NCBI GenBank assembly: GCA_025362915.1
Contig: JANYEU010000456.1
Span: forward strand, 1 to 15,989
Length of the DNA stretch: 15,989 bases
Direction of reading: 5' to 3'
DNA from: Chitinophagaceae bacterium
GTDB lineage: Bacteria; Bacteroidota; Bacteroidia; Chitinophagales; Chitinophagaceae
Under the pieces are notes generated by a model. It was not told where the DNA came from. It did no database searches and saw only the letters and a list, made by a program, of their open reading frames with translations. Position numbers and translations under genes: made by a program. Of the stretch, positions 1 through 7,844 are shown in pieces (the first letter of the stretch is position 1; the number at the start of each line of letters is the position of its first letter).

Positions 1-237
1 TGGTGGAACGATGTTTCGCATGGCTTGACAAATGCAGGAGACTTTGGAAGAACTGTGAACGCAAACTCAATACAAGCCTACAATTCATGGTACTCGCATT
101 TATCGCCATCCTACTCAGAAGATTATGAACAGGTTCTTAGACTCTCGACTTTCAACTTTCAACTTTCAACTTTCGGTTTATCAATTATCAATTACATTTG
201 CGCCCCCGAAAGGGTTAAAACGATTAATTTAAGTTGA
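1..237 (+). CDS. 3' end of an unidentified protein gene, truncated by the window edge
   Basis: Frame 1 is open from the first base to a TGA at 235-237. The first 44 or so residues (WWNDVSHGLTNAGDFGRTV, then an aromatic-rich YNSWYSHLSPSYSEDYEQ) look like ordinary protein. From about base 139 the translation becomes LSTFNFQLSTF and then a low-quality tail, because the frame runs through a CTTTCAA tandem repeat and across the putative lysC promoter. The original protein probably ended near the repeat and was extended by it, or a frameshift removed the old stop. I do not recognise the family. The true start lies outside the window; the ATG at 25 is only the first methionine inside it. The coding call for the first half is fairly likely; the exact 3' end is doubtful. 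Confidence 0.45.
   Translation, partial: WWNDVSHGLTNAGDFGRTVNANSIQAYNSWYSHLSPSYSEDYEQVLRLSTFNFQLSTFGLSIINYICAPERVKTINLS
149..174. repeat. CTTTCAA tandem repeat (three units plus a partial)
   Basis: Three perfect copies of the 7-mer CTTTCAA occupy 149-169, followed by a partial CTTTC at 170-174. The same wording (ACTTTTGACTTTCAACT) occurs at 11071-11088 and, in part, near 13540-13551, so this is one of a family of intergenic words in this genome rather than a chance run. It sits inside the reading frame that ends at 237 and just upstream of the lysC promoter candidate. Confidence 0.8.
171..200 (+). promoter_or_regulatory. Candidate Bacteroidota-type promoter for lysC
   Basis: TACATTTG at 193-200 matches the Bacteroidota -7 element TAnnTTTG exactly and is followed by GC. 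A TTTCG at 171-175 lies about 18 bases upstream, near the expected position of the -33 TTTG/TTG element. Transcription would start around 205-208, giving a leader of roughly 45 bases before the lysC ATG at 251. The -7 match is seen directly; promoter activity is inferred. Confidence 0.55.
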
Positions 238-250
238 ATAAACAGGCATT

Positions 251-1570
251 ATGAAGATTATGAAGTTCGGCGGTACCAGTGTTGGTAAGCCAGAAAGAAT
301 GCATCAGGTGGCTCAGTTGATTACAAAAACCAACGAGCCTAAAATAGTGGTATTGAGTGCGTTGAGTGGCACTACCAATTCGTTGGTGGGCATTAGCGAC
401 TTGTTGGCGGCCAACAATAAAGAAGGTGCAAAGGCGTCTATCGATAAGCTGGAAGCGCATTACAGGGATTTCGTGTTGCTATTGTCCAACACCGGGGAAG
501 GTCGCAAGAAGGCGAATGACATCGTAAGCGAACACTTCGAATTCTTAAATATCATCCTTCGCATTTCTTTCAGCGAAGCATTAAATAAGGATATTCTTGC
601 CCAAGGCGAGTTATTGAGTACAAAGCTATTTTGTGTCTTCTTGGAGGAGCAAAACATTGCGCATGTATTTTTGCCAGCATTAGACTTTATGACAATTGAT
701 GCAAATGGAGAACCTCAATTGGCTAGCATTAAAGAGAAACTAACAGAGATACTTGCTGGATTTGAGGGAACGAAATTATTCATCACACAAGGATATATCT
801 GTCGCAATGCAAGGGGTGAAGTTGATAACCTAAAACGTGGTGGTAGCGATTATACGGCTTCGTTAATTGCTGCGGCAATACAGGCAACTGTTTGTGAAAT
901 TTGGACGGACATTGATGGTATGCACAACAACGACCCTAGGGTTGTGGACAAGACAATGCCCATTAAACAAATATCTTTTGAAGAAGCTGCTGAATTGGCT
1001 TATTTCGGTGCGAAGATTTTGCATCCTACCTGTATTTGGCCAGCGCAACAAACCAATGTTCCGGTAAAATTGCTGAACACCATGCAGCCCGAAGCTGAAG
1101 GCACTGTTATTACCGAGGAAGCGGGAAGCATTGGCGTAAAAGCTGTTGCAGCTAAGGACGGCATCATTGCCATCAGGATTAAGAGTAGCAGAATGCTATT
1201 GGCGTATGGTTTCTTGCGGAAAGTATTTGAAGTGTTTGAGAAATATCGTACCAGCATTGATGTGGTAACTACTTCCGAAGTGGCAGTTTCTGTAACAATA
1301 GATACCGATACCTTCTTGAAAGAGATTGTAGAAGAACTAGAACAGTTTGGTAGTGTAGAGGTTGATAATAACCAAACAATCATATCTGTGGTGGGTAACG
1401 AAATTGCTAGGACAGAACATGTTTTGCAACAATTCTTTACCTCCATTGCCGATGTGCCTGTGCGAATGGTAAGCTATGGTGGCAGCCATCACAATATAAC
1501 TATTTTAGTGCCGGGTGATTATAAGATTAAGGCCCTTCAATTACTGAATAAAGGATTGTTTGGATTGTAA
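251..1570 (+). CDS. lysC: Aspartate kinase, monofunctional
   Basis: Phosphorylates L-aspartate to aspartyl-4-phosphate, the first step towards lysine, diaminopimelate, threonine and methionine; cytoplasmic. The 439 residues begin with the kinase signature KFGGTSVG (5-12). RGGSDYTA (196-203) is the second nucleotide/substrate loop, and EIWTDIDGMHNNDPR (216-230) with EEAAELAYFGAKILHP (244-259) complete the amino-acid kinase core. The C-terminal part from about 305 contains two ACT-type regulatory domains (TSIDVVTTSEVAVSVTID, 334-351; VRMVSYGGSHHNITILV, 404-420), so allosteric feedback by a pathway end product is expected. No homoserine dehydrogenase domain is fused. The ATG at 251 is used; the in-frame ATG at 260 would lose only three residues. 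A -7 element lies upstream and an intrinsic terminator follows 19 bases after the stop, so it is probably a single-gene transcript. Confidence 0.95.
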   Translation: MKIMKFGGTSVGKPERMHQVAQLITKTNEPKIVVLSALSGTTNSLVGISDLLAANNKEGAKASIDKLEAHYRDFVLLLSNTGEGRKKANDIVSEHFEFLNIILRISFSEALNKDILAQGELLSTKLFCVFLEEQNIAHVFLPALDFMTIDANGEPQLASIKEKLTEILAGFEGTKLFITQGYICRNARGEVDNLKRGGSDYTASLIAAAIQATVCEIWTDIDGMHNNDPRVVDKTMPIKQISFEEAAELAYFGAKILHPTCIWPAQQTNVPVKLLNTMQPEAEGTVITEEAGSIGVKAVAAKDGIIAIRIKSSRMLLAYGFLRKVFEVFEKYRTSIDVVTTSEVAVSVTIDTDTFLKEIVEELEQFGSVEVDNNQTIISVVGNEIARTEHVLQQFFTSIADVPVRMVSYGGSHHNITILVPGDYKIKALQLLNKGLFGL

Positions 1571-1588
1571 TGGCAATAATAACAATAG

Positions 1589-1623
1589 AAAAGCTGAGGT
1601 ATTTTATTACTTCGGCTTTTTTT
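1589..1623 (+). terminator. Intrinsic terminator of lysC
   Basis: A 13-bp stem (AAAAGCTGAGGTA at 1589-1601 with TACTTCGGCTTTT at 1608-1620, including two G-U pairs on the plus-strand RNA) encloses a 6-base loop and runs into a T tract ending at 1623. It begins 18 bases after the lysC stop codon. Confidence 0.85.
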
Positions 1624-1721
1624 ATGCAATCAATCCTACTGTTTTACCATAGTAGTAAGTGCTAAACAATATCTTCGCTGCACTTTTGAGCTTTTTAAAT
1701 CATTTGATTAGAACATAGATT

Positions 1722-2603
1722 ATGGCTGGAATATTAGACTTGGTTGGAAATACCCCGATGGTGGAACTGAAACACGTAACGGTAAATAGGAACGTACAGA
1801 TATTTGCCAAACTGGAAGGAAATAACCCCGGCGGAAGCGTGAAAGACAGGGCAGCTTATGGGATGATAAAGGGAGCCTTGGATAGAGGCGAGATAAAGCC
1901 CGGCGATAAATTGATAGAAGCCACAAGTGGCAATACAGGTATTGCATTGGCATTGATAGCGAGTCTTTTTAATATTGAAATAGAACTGGTAATGCCCGAA
2001 GATGCAACACGGGAAAGGGTTTTGGCAATGCAGGCATTTGGTGCCAAGGTTACACTTACCCCAAAGGAAGGTTCTATGGAAGCTGCGATAGACTATGCCA
2101 ATAGCAAGGTTGCACAGGGTGGTTATGTAATGCTGAACCAGTTTGGCAATGAGGATAACCCTAAGATGCACTACAAAACCACCGGACCCGAAATATGGAA
2201 GGATACTGCGGGTAAGGTTACACATTTTGTATCTTCCATGGGCACTACCGGTACAATTATGGGCGTTTCCAGATACTTGAAAGAACAGAATAAGGCGGTG
2301 CAGATAGTTGGCTGCCAACCTTCGGATGGTAGCCGTATTCCAGGCATACGTAAGTGGCCGGAAGCTTATCTGCCTACCATCTTCCATAAAGAAAACATAG
2401 ACCGAACGATAGAATTAGGTGAAGCCGACGCAAGAATCATGGCAAAACGCCTTGCCAAAGAAGAAGGAATATTTGCAGGCATGAGTAGTGGCGGTTGCGT
2501 TCATGCAGCCATAGAACTAAGCAAAGAACTAACCGAAGGCGTTATTGTTTGCATCATCTGCGATAGGGGCGATAGATACCTTTCTTCCGACTTATTTGAA
2601 TAA
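1722..2603 (+). CDS. cysM: Cysteine synthase B (O-acetylserine sulfhydrylase)
   Basis: PLP-dependent fold-type II enzyme that makes L-cysteine from O-acetylserine and a sulfur donor; cytoplasmic. At 293 residues it is close to the CysM length. KLEGNNPGGSVKDR (30-43) holds the PLP lysine K41. TSGNTG near 70 is the substrate-binding loop, and GTTGTI near 175 is the PLP phosphate loop. IPGIRKWP and the C-terminal CDRGDRYLSSDLF are CysM-type signatures, which favour CysM over CysK; a CysK-like role is not excluded. The ATG at 1722 starts the conserved LDLVGNTPMVEL segment directly, so no longer start is needed. Upstream, TATCTTCG (1670-1677) is one base off the TAnnTTTG consensus and is a weak promoter candidate. 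The next gene is convergent, and I see no strong terminator between them. Confidence 0.92.
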   Translation: MAGILDLVGNTPMVELKHVTVNRNVQIFAKLEGNNPGGSVKDRAAYGMIKGALDRGEIKPGDKLIEATSGNTGIALALIASLFNIEIELVMPEDATRERVLAMQAFGAKVTLTPKEGSMEAAIDYANSKVAQGGYVMLNQFGNEDNPKMHYKTTGPEIWKDTAGKVTHFVSSMGTTGTIMGVSRYLKEQNKAVQIVGCQPSDGSRIPGIRKWPEAYLPTIFHKENIDRTIELGEADARIMAKRLAKEEGIFAGMSSGGCVHAAIELSKELTEGVIVCIICDRGDRYLSSDLFE

Positions 2604-2667
2604 TAGCTTGGTAAACATATAAAACGCTGGAACGAAACAAAGTTGGTAGAATGCGCCAGCAGGGGGG

Positions 2668-3081
2668 TTAATACTCAACCTTATCTGAAATAGGACACTT
2701 TAACATTTTTGGAAATTTTCGTTGCAAAAAATTAAGGTATGATTCACGAATTTCTCCTCTGGGGATTAAATAACAATTAATGGAATCCCTCAAACAAAAA
2801 CAATTTCCTTCTAATTCCCATTTTTGGTTTTTGTCATTTACTAATGTAATAATATAACTGCGTGAAAAAATTATATGCTCCCTTTTAAGTACCTCTAATG
2901 CTCTTGTAATAGTATCCAATTCTTTCTTGTCAGCAATAGTCAAACTGTCATAATTCAAGGTTTTATGACTATAAACGTTCTCGCTTTCAATTAACGCATA
3001 TCTATATTTTTCCTTTTGTTTACAAGAGAAAAAGAACAAAAGGAAAAACATTATGGATACCCTACATAAACTTTTTTTCAT
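2668..3081 (-). CDS. Small predicted lipoprotein of unknown function
   Basis: Starting at the ATG complementary to 3079-3081, the protein is 137 residues. It begins MKKSLCRVSIMFFLLFFFSC: two lysines, a strongly hydrophobic core and a lipobox with Cys20 followed by KQKEK, which is typical of Bacteroidota lipoproteins. The frame is open to an ATG at 3115-3117, but the extra 12 residues would place polar sequence before the signal peptide, so the shorter start is preferred; an A/G-rich stretch precedes it. The mature part is mixed polar with no motif I recognise. It contains four cysteines besides the lipid-modified one predicted (one in the signal region, NCFC, and others at INC and LKC), so disulfides in the periplasm are possible. 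It is convergent with cysM and stands alone. Confidence 0.7.
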   Translation of the reverse strand: MKKSLCRVSIMFFLLFFFSCKQKEKYRYALIESENVYSHKTLNYDSLTIADKKELDTITRALEVLKREHIIFSRSYIITLVNDKNQKWELEGNCFCLRDSINCYLIPRGEIRESYLNFLQRKFPKMLKCPISDKVEY

Positions 3082-3613
3082 CGCCTTTTTTATTTGTTGA
3101 TTTATCATAGAAAGCATCAGAAAAAGACTTATCCCCCATTGGCAAGCCTCCCCACTACGTCACCGTGTTTGCAAATCTCCCTATTTGCAGTCAAATAACC
3201 AATACATTTTATAGCATCTTTCCCGCTACACACCTAACTTGCTACCATCTTCGCTGCTGCCGCAGTGCCTAGTTTATCGCTATGCTCTTTACCGCTTGGC
3301 ACTAAATATCCTGCGCAAGCATCTGCACGTCCCCACGTTTAGCATCAATAATGGTAATAGTTGGCTACTAACGGGTTTGCCTTTCGCTGTATTTTTCTTA
3401 CGGGTTGCATTTCTACACCTGTATCAGGTTTAAAACTGTTCTATTCTGTTTATTTTTAAGTTCGTTCAAACTTATTTTGGCGAGAAAATAAATTGTTTTG
3501 CCTCCAAAATAAATTATTTCGGTGCGATAAATAGGATTGCAATTGACACAGTTTAAATTACATTCCCCGGGTAGTAATACTTTATACGCTCATGTTTAAT
3601 GATTAATCGCTCA
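3082..3613. other. 532-base stretch without a convincing gene; possible decayed or dispersed repeat
   Basis: Only one short frame is open (3239-3433, plus), and it lacks the look of a conserved domain. The base composition at 3120-3440 is richer in G+C than the flanks. It contains a hairpin with a perfect 7-bp stem (TGCAAAT 3170-3176 with ATTTGCA 3183-3189). The wording resembles non-coding sequence I associate with repeated intergenic elements in this bacterial group, but that is memory, not a search. From 3440 to 3613 the sequence is very AT-rich and holds one further inverted repeat. No tRNA, rRNA or known riboswitch shape was seen. Confidence 0.4.
3472..3512. repeat. AT-rich inverted repeat downstream of the synthetase gene
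   Basis: TTATTTTGG (3472-3480) and CCAAAATAA (3504-3512) are perfect 9-bp complements separated by 23 bases. It lies about 100 bases beyond the stop codon of the minus-strand synthetase. It lacks a compact loop and a T tract, so I do not call it a terminator. Confidence 0.4.
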
Positions 3614-6600
3614 TCATTCATCATTAGAAAGCCGTTCTATGGGTATGCCAAACCAGTTGGTGTTGTTTAGCAGGTGTTCGCCCTTCATTACTAGCGATAG
3701 GGCACCTACCTTACAATTGTTTTCTATTTTAGTGTTGTATAGTACTACACTTCCTGCCCCAATGCTGCTTCTTTCGCCAATATCCACTTTGCCTATCTTC
3801 ATCACCCTGTCTTCAAATAAGTGTGTTTGTGGTCCTGAGAAGGTGTTGAACGCGCAATCATCCCCCAGCGTTACCATGTCAAACTCGGTAATGTCGGCCG
3901 TGTTCAGCCATACCCTTTTGCCCACTTTTACGCCCATCAATCTAAACAAGAATGGAAGAAACGGCGTGCCTTCTAAATTGGTTAATAGAAAGGGTGTTGC
4001 CAATGCCTCAAATATGGAAGTGATGGCTTCTGTGCGCCATACCTGCCACGTCCACATGGGGTATTGTTCCTCTTTATACTTTCCTATAAATACCCATTTA
4101 AGTATCAAACAGAACAAAAAAGACGGAATGGATACAATGCCTATGTAGTAAAAAGGAAACTGGAGGGCAATCAGCAAAATGTTATCGTCGGACGTTAACA
4201 GATCGTGGGCATAGGCAATAAACAGCAATCCTAAAGATAGTGTAACCGTTTCAGGTACCAGAATTCGCATAAACTCTATAAAAGTACGCATAGCCCTTCT
4301 CTTGAAACTAGGTTTATAAGTAAGCCAATCTGGATAGATATTTCCAGTAACCCTGCGGGGAAGCCTCACTGCGGGCGAACCAAACCAATCGGAAGGTTCA
4401 TTATCTGAAATAGGATTCTTTAATGGTGGAATGGAGGTAACGCCAATTAGTTTATTATCGCCCAGATGATACCCTTGCGGAATAAGTGCGCTATTGCCCA
4501 CAAAGCTTTTATTGCCAATGATGGTCTTTTCTATAATAATCTCTTGGTTCCGGATGTCTGTTTCGCCAATAACGGCGGCGTCTGCTATAAACGATTCATC
4601 GCCTATCTCCAGCAGATGATGGGTAACATTGCTGGCATTGGAAATCTCTGTGTTCTTACCAACCTTAGCACCCAAAGCCCTGTACAAGCTAGGGATAAAC
4701 AGGGTGGCAAAAATGGGTCTGAGTACATTGAGCGAAAGGGAAAACATCTGGTCCAGAAACCATTTCCACACATAAGTATGGCTATAAACAGAGTATGTTC
4801 CTTCCTTGATCCTTCCTTTTAAAAGTTTAGAAAGAACAATCATTTCTGCAATAAACAATAGTATGTACGACAAGGCAAACAGAGGCGTTGTTATTAGGTA
4901 ATAGAAGGAATAATCATCGGCTTGGTCATCAAGGTAATGCAATCCAATGATGGTTGGTATGATAGGGATCATCACCAATGTGGGTATCAGGAAAACCAAT
5001 CCAGAGAAAAACAGTTTATACCTAAACCGCTTTGCTTTTGATACTGGTTTATACGCCACATCTTCTTGTTTTCTCTCCACCAATCTGGCAGGACTTCCTT
5101 CCCAAATACTATTCTTGGGCATGGTCAATCCAAGACCGAGGCAAGATAAATCCTTTAGTTCACTACCCTCTTCCATCACGCATCCCCCATTCACGATACA
5201 GCTTGTGCCAAGGTGACAATTATCTTTTAAGGTGATGGTCCTGAACTTAATCAGCCCATCTTCCACCCACACATTATTTAATATCACGTTGGCACTAATA
5301 GTCACGTTCTTTCCTATTGTGATAAGGTCGGGCGCACCAAATCCAAAGTTGCTAAGTTGAGAATCCTTACCTGTTTTTATCCCTATAAGCTTCATCAAGA
5401 AAGGATAAAGGGGCGAAGAGCCGAAGGTATCCAACGGAATAAGACTTACAAGGTGATTATTGATCCACCATTTAAAGTAATAAGCCCCCCACAGCGGATA
5501 ATCGCCCTCCTTGAACTTGCCAATGAATATTTTCTTGATGATAACAGATACGATGGTAATAAATGGCGGCACCATACACAGCAAGCCAATGGAGGTTAGG
5601 ATGGGGATTGTGTAGCCTTCAACCTCCTGTGCAACAATGTAGTAGCCGAGGTAGGGAACGAATACCTGCGCGGCCTGTAGTCCGAAGAGAAATATCAGGA
5701 CAATGGCCTGAAAAAAACCACAGAGCCAATATCTTAATTTTGGGATAGGATGAAATGTTTGCGTATCTTGTTTTTTGGTAGTGTATTTCTCATTAATCCA
5801 ATAGCTGATAATACCTTCTATGGTTCTTTTTTGGTAAATATCTATGATGGATATATTCTCCAATCCGGCTATCTCCCTAATCTCCGAAACAAATACTGCC
5901 GCCAACATGGAATGCCCACCCAAATCGTTAAAGAAATCACTATCTTTCTTGATAACCTGTCCCGGAAAAGTGGTTGCCAATCGTTTTATGATACTCTCTG
6001 CAATGGTATTGCCTGCATACTGGCTGAGTATTTCTTCATTCAGGTTTGTATCTTCTGTTGTTGCCACCACCCATTCTGGCAAAGCCTTTCTATCTACTTT
6101 TCCACTAGGCAACCATTTAAAGTCAGTCACTTTCATGAAATAACTAGGCACCATATAGGTAGGAAGCAGTTCTGCCATCTTTTCGCGCAGCACCCTTTCG
6201 TCCACATTTGGTTCATTATCGTTGGGAATATAGTATGCCACAATATTATCCATATTGCGGATGTTCTTTACCCCGATAGCTCCCGTTTTAATGGATGGAA
6301 TATTATTCAACACCACTTCTATCTCGCCCAATTCCACCCGGTAACCCCTAATCTTCACTTGGTCGTCCTTGCGCCCAATCACCTTAAAGCGTCCATCTTC
6401 CGTCATCGTTCCCTTATCCCCCGACAAATAAATTCTATCTCCAGGTAAATCATGCAATGACTCTGGTTTAGGTAAGAAAACCTTGGCATTCAGTTCGGGT
6501 TTATTAATATAGCCATCGCTTAGGCTGATGCCGCTTAGTACGATCTCGCCTTCTTCGCCAATAAGCACTGGCTCCAGCTTTTCATTTACCACCGCCATTC

Positions 6601-7576
6601 CATAGTTGGGTAATGGGTAGCCAATGGATATTTCATCATCGGCCCTTAGCTCTATAAAAGTAGCGGAAACCGTAGTTTCGGTAGGACCATAGCTATTAAA
6701 GAATTGCAAAGGAAGGCTGCCCCACTTCTTCAATACATTGGGTTTGCAGGCTTCGCCACCAGAATTAATCAAGCGTAGCGTAGGAATATTTGTATCCAAT
6801 AAAGCCAGCAAGCTAGGCACCGCATGAAGCACTGTAACCTTGTTTTTATTCAAGAAATGATGGAGTGTATCCAACGATTTAGCAGTAGATGCATCTGCAA
6901 TACATATTTCTGCACCAACAAAAAGGCTAATCCAGTTTTCCTCAAACCACATATCAAACGAATCGGAGAAACCTTGGTATACAATATCTGTTGCCTTAAT
7001 CTTCAATATCGAATTCTCTGCACGCACCAGATGACTAATCTGTTTATGCTTAATGGGTATGCCTTTTGGCGTACCCGTAGTGCCAGAAGTGAAGATGATA
7101 TAGGCATAATTATCAGGGCTAGCGTAGTTGATGCCCACATAATTGGCAATTGGTTTAGTTAGCGTTACACTAACAGTAATCAACGGAGTTGGTAATGCCA
7201 TATCGCAGAAACAAAACGTGGCATCCACATCTGCCAACACATTTTTTACCCTATCAATGGGTGTTTCTCTATCAAAAGGAATGTAACCTGCTCCAGCTTT
7301 CAATGCACCAAGAGAGGCAATAAGTATTTCGTATCCACGTGGCAGGTAAATGCCCACAATCTGCCCGGGTTTCAACCCTTTTTCTATCAGACTTCCTGCA
7401 ACTGCATCACTATATTCATCCAGTTCCCTATAAGTAAAAGATTGTCCATTGAAGGTGAGGGCAGTCTTGCTGCCAAATTGCTGAACCGAGTCTTTGAATA
7501 TTTGTATCAGCGTTTCGTTCCGCAGAAAAGATTCGTTAGTATTTGGAAAACTGATGCTTTCGTCAATCATAGTCAT
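3614..7576 (-). CDS. Pls-type membrane nonribosomal peptide synthetase (poly-amino-acid synthetase family)
   Basis: 1320 residues, modular. Residues 20-505 are an AMP-binding adenylation domain: FTSGTTGTPKG (162-172), NSYGPTETT (294-302), GEIVLSG (343-349), YLSGDKG (383-389), GRKDDQVKIRGYRVELGEIE (401-420) and the catalytic lysine in LPSGKVDRKALP (K493). Residues 515-595 are a thiolation domain with DLGGHS, phosphopantetheine site Ser556. Then come six hydrophobic segments in three pairs (about 616-640/657-681, 855-879/891-915, 1103-1123/1133-1163). Each pair is followed by a soluble domain of left-handed beta-helix (hexapeptide) type, the three starting near 682, 916 and 1164 and ending at EGSPA, FGSPA and FGIP. 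No HHxxxDG condensation or thioesterase motif is present. This order, and a length near 1319, match Streptomyces Pls, which links lysine through side-chain amides. Start: ATG at 7576, with an alternative at 7570. It stands alone; no carrier-protein transferase gene is nearby. The family call is strong; the substrate is inferred. Confidence 0.88.
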   Translation of the reverse strand: MTMIDESISFPNTNESFLRNETLIQIFKDSVQQFGSKTALTFNGQSFTYRELDEYSDAVAGSLIEKGLKPGQIVGIYLPRGYEILIASLGALKAGAGYIPFDRETPIDRVKNVLADVDATFCFCDMALPTPLITVSVTLTKPIANYVGINYASPDNYAYIIFTSGTTGTPKGIPIKHKQISHLVRAENSILKIKATDIVYQGFSDSFDMWFEENWISLFVGAEICIADASTAKSLDTLHHFLNKNKVTVLHAVPSLLALLDTNIPTLRLINSGGEACKPNVLKKWGSLPLQFFNSYGPTETTVSATFIELRADDEISIGYPLPNYGMAVVNEKLEPVLIGEEGEIVLSGISLSDGYINKPELNAKVFLPKPESLHDLPGDRIYLSGDKGTMTEDGRFKVIGRKDDQVKIRGYRVELGEIEVVLNNIPSIKTGAIGVKNIRNMDNIVAYYIPNDNEPNVDERVLREKMAELLPTYMVPSYFMKVTDFKWLPSGKVDRKALPEWVVATTEDTNLNEEILSQYAGNTIAESIIKRLATTFPGQVIKKDSDFFNDLGGHSMLAAVFVSEIREIAGLENISIIDIYQKRTIEGIISYWINEKYTTKKQDTQTFHPIPKLRYWLCGFFQAIVLIFLFGLQAAQVFVPYLGYYIVAQEVEGYTIPILTSIGLLCMVPPFITIVSVIIKKIFIGKFKEGDYPLWGAYYFKWWINNHLVSLIPLDTFGSSPLYPFLMKLIGIKTGKDSQLSNFGFGAPDLITIGKNVTISANVILNNVWVEDGLIKFRTITLKDNCHLGTSCIVNGGCVMEEGSELKDLSCLGLGLTMPKNSIWEGSPARLVERKQEDVAYKPVSKAKRFRYKLFFSGLVFLIPTLVMIPIIPTIIGLHYLDDQADDYSFYYLITTPLFALSYILLFIAEMIVLSKLLKGRIKEGTYSVYSHTYVWKWFLDQMFSLSLNVLRPIFATLFIPSLYRALGAKVGKNTEISNASNVTHHLLEIGDESFIADAAVIGETDIRNQEIIIEKTIIGNKSFVGNSALIPQGYHLGDNKLIGVTSIPPLKNPISDNEPSDWFGSPAVRLPRRVTGNIYPDWLTYKPSFKRRAMRTFIEFMRILVPETVTLSLGLLFIAYAHDLLTSDDNILLIALQFPFYYIGIVSIPSFLFCLILKWVFIGKYKEEQYPMWTWQVWRTEAITSIFEALATPFLLTNLEGTPFLPFLFRLMGVKVGKRVWLNTADITEFDMVTLGDDCAFNTFSGPQTHLFEDRVMKIGKVDIGERSSIGAGSVVLYNTKIENNCKVGALSLVMKGEHLLNNTNWFGIPIERLSNDE

Positions 7577-7602
7577 AAAATGTTATTTTCTTGTAGGGTG
7601 CC

Positions 7603-7636
7603 AACCCTTATAGGGTTCAAAACCCTGTAAAGGTTT
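7603..7636. repeat. 34-nt hairpin repeat, copy 1
   Basis: The sequence starts AACCCTTATAGGGTT and continues as an imperfect mirror of itself (AACCCTGTAAAGGTTT at 7621-7636). It aligns base for base with the 34-nt element at 8141-8174, sharing the outer AACCCT, the central CC/GG pairs and the terminal GGTTT. It lies 27 bases upstream of the synthetase start codon, so it would be in, or next to, its leader. It looks like a member of a dispersed palindromic repeat family. Confidence 0.65.
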
Positions 7637-7844
7637 TATTTGTTGAGATTGTTTTGGCAAATAGATGCTTTTATTTATCAAACGATTAATAAAAGTATTC
7701 TTTTGTGAAAATATTTAGAAGTTGGGGGGCAATATGCTATTGGCTTTTAGCTTTAATCTTCTCCATAATCTTCGTTTCATTTCGTCCGTAGTAGAAGTCT
7801 AACCAAAAAGCAAGGATTGTGGTATAAACCCTGATATTCGTTAA

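Noticed and set aside
2604..2667. GCTGG/CCAGC stem as a terminator between cysM and the lipoprotein gene
   Set aside because: Only 5 bp, a 25-base loop and no T tract.
3225..3240. Integron attC-like ACCTAAC (RYYYAAC) site
   Set aside because: No matching GTTRRRY partner at a suitable distance, and no integrase or cassette layout.
3239..3433. 64-residue plus-strand frame
   Set aside because: No family resemblance or signal peptide of good quality, and it lies in a block that looks non-coding.
5750..6448. 232-residue plus-strand frame opposite the synthetase
   Set aside because: A shadow of the synthetase gene, antisense to its adenylation and thiolation domains; the minus-strand frame has all family motifs.
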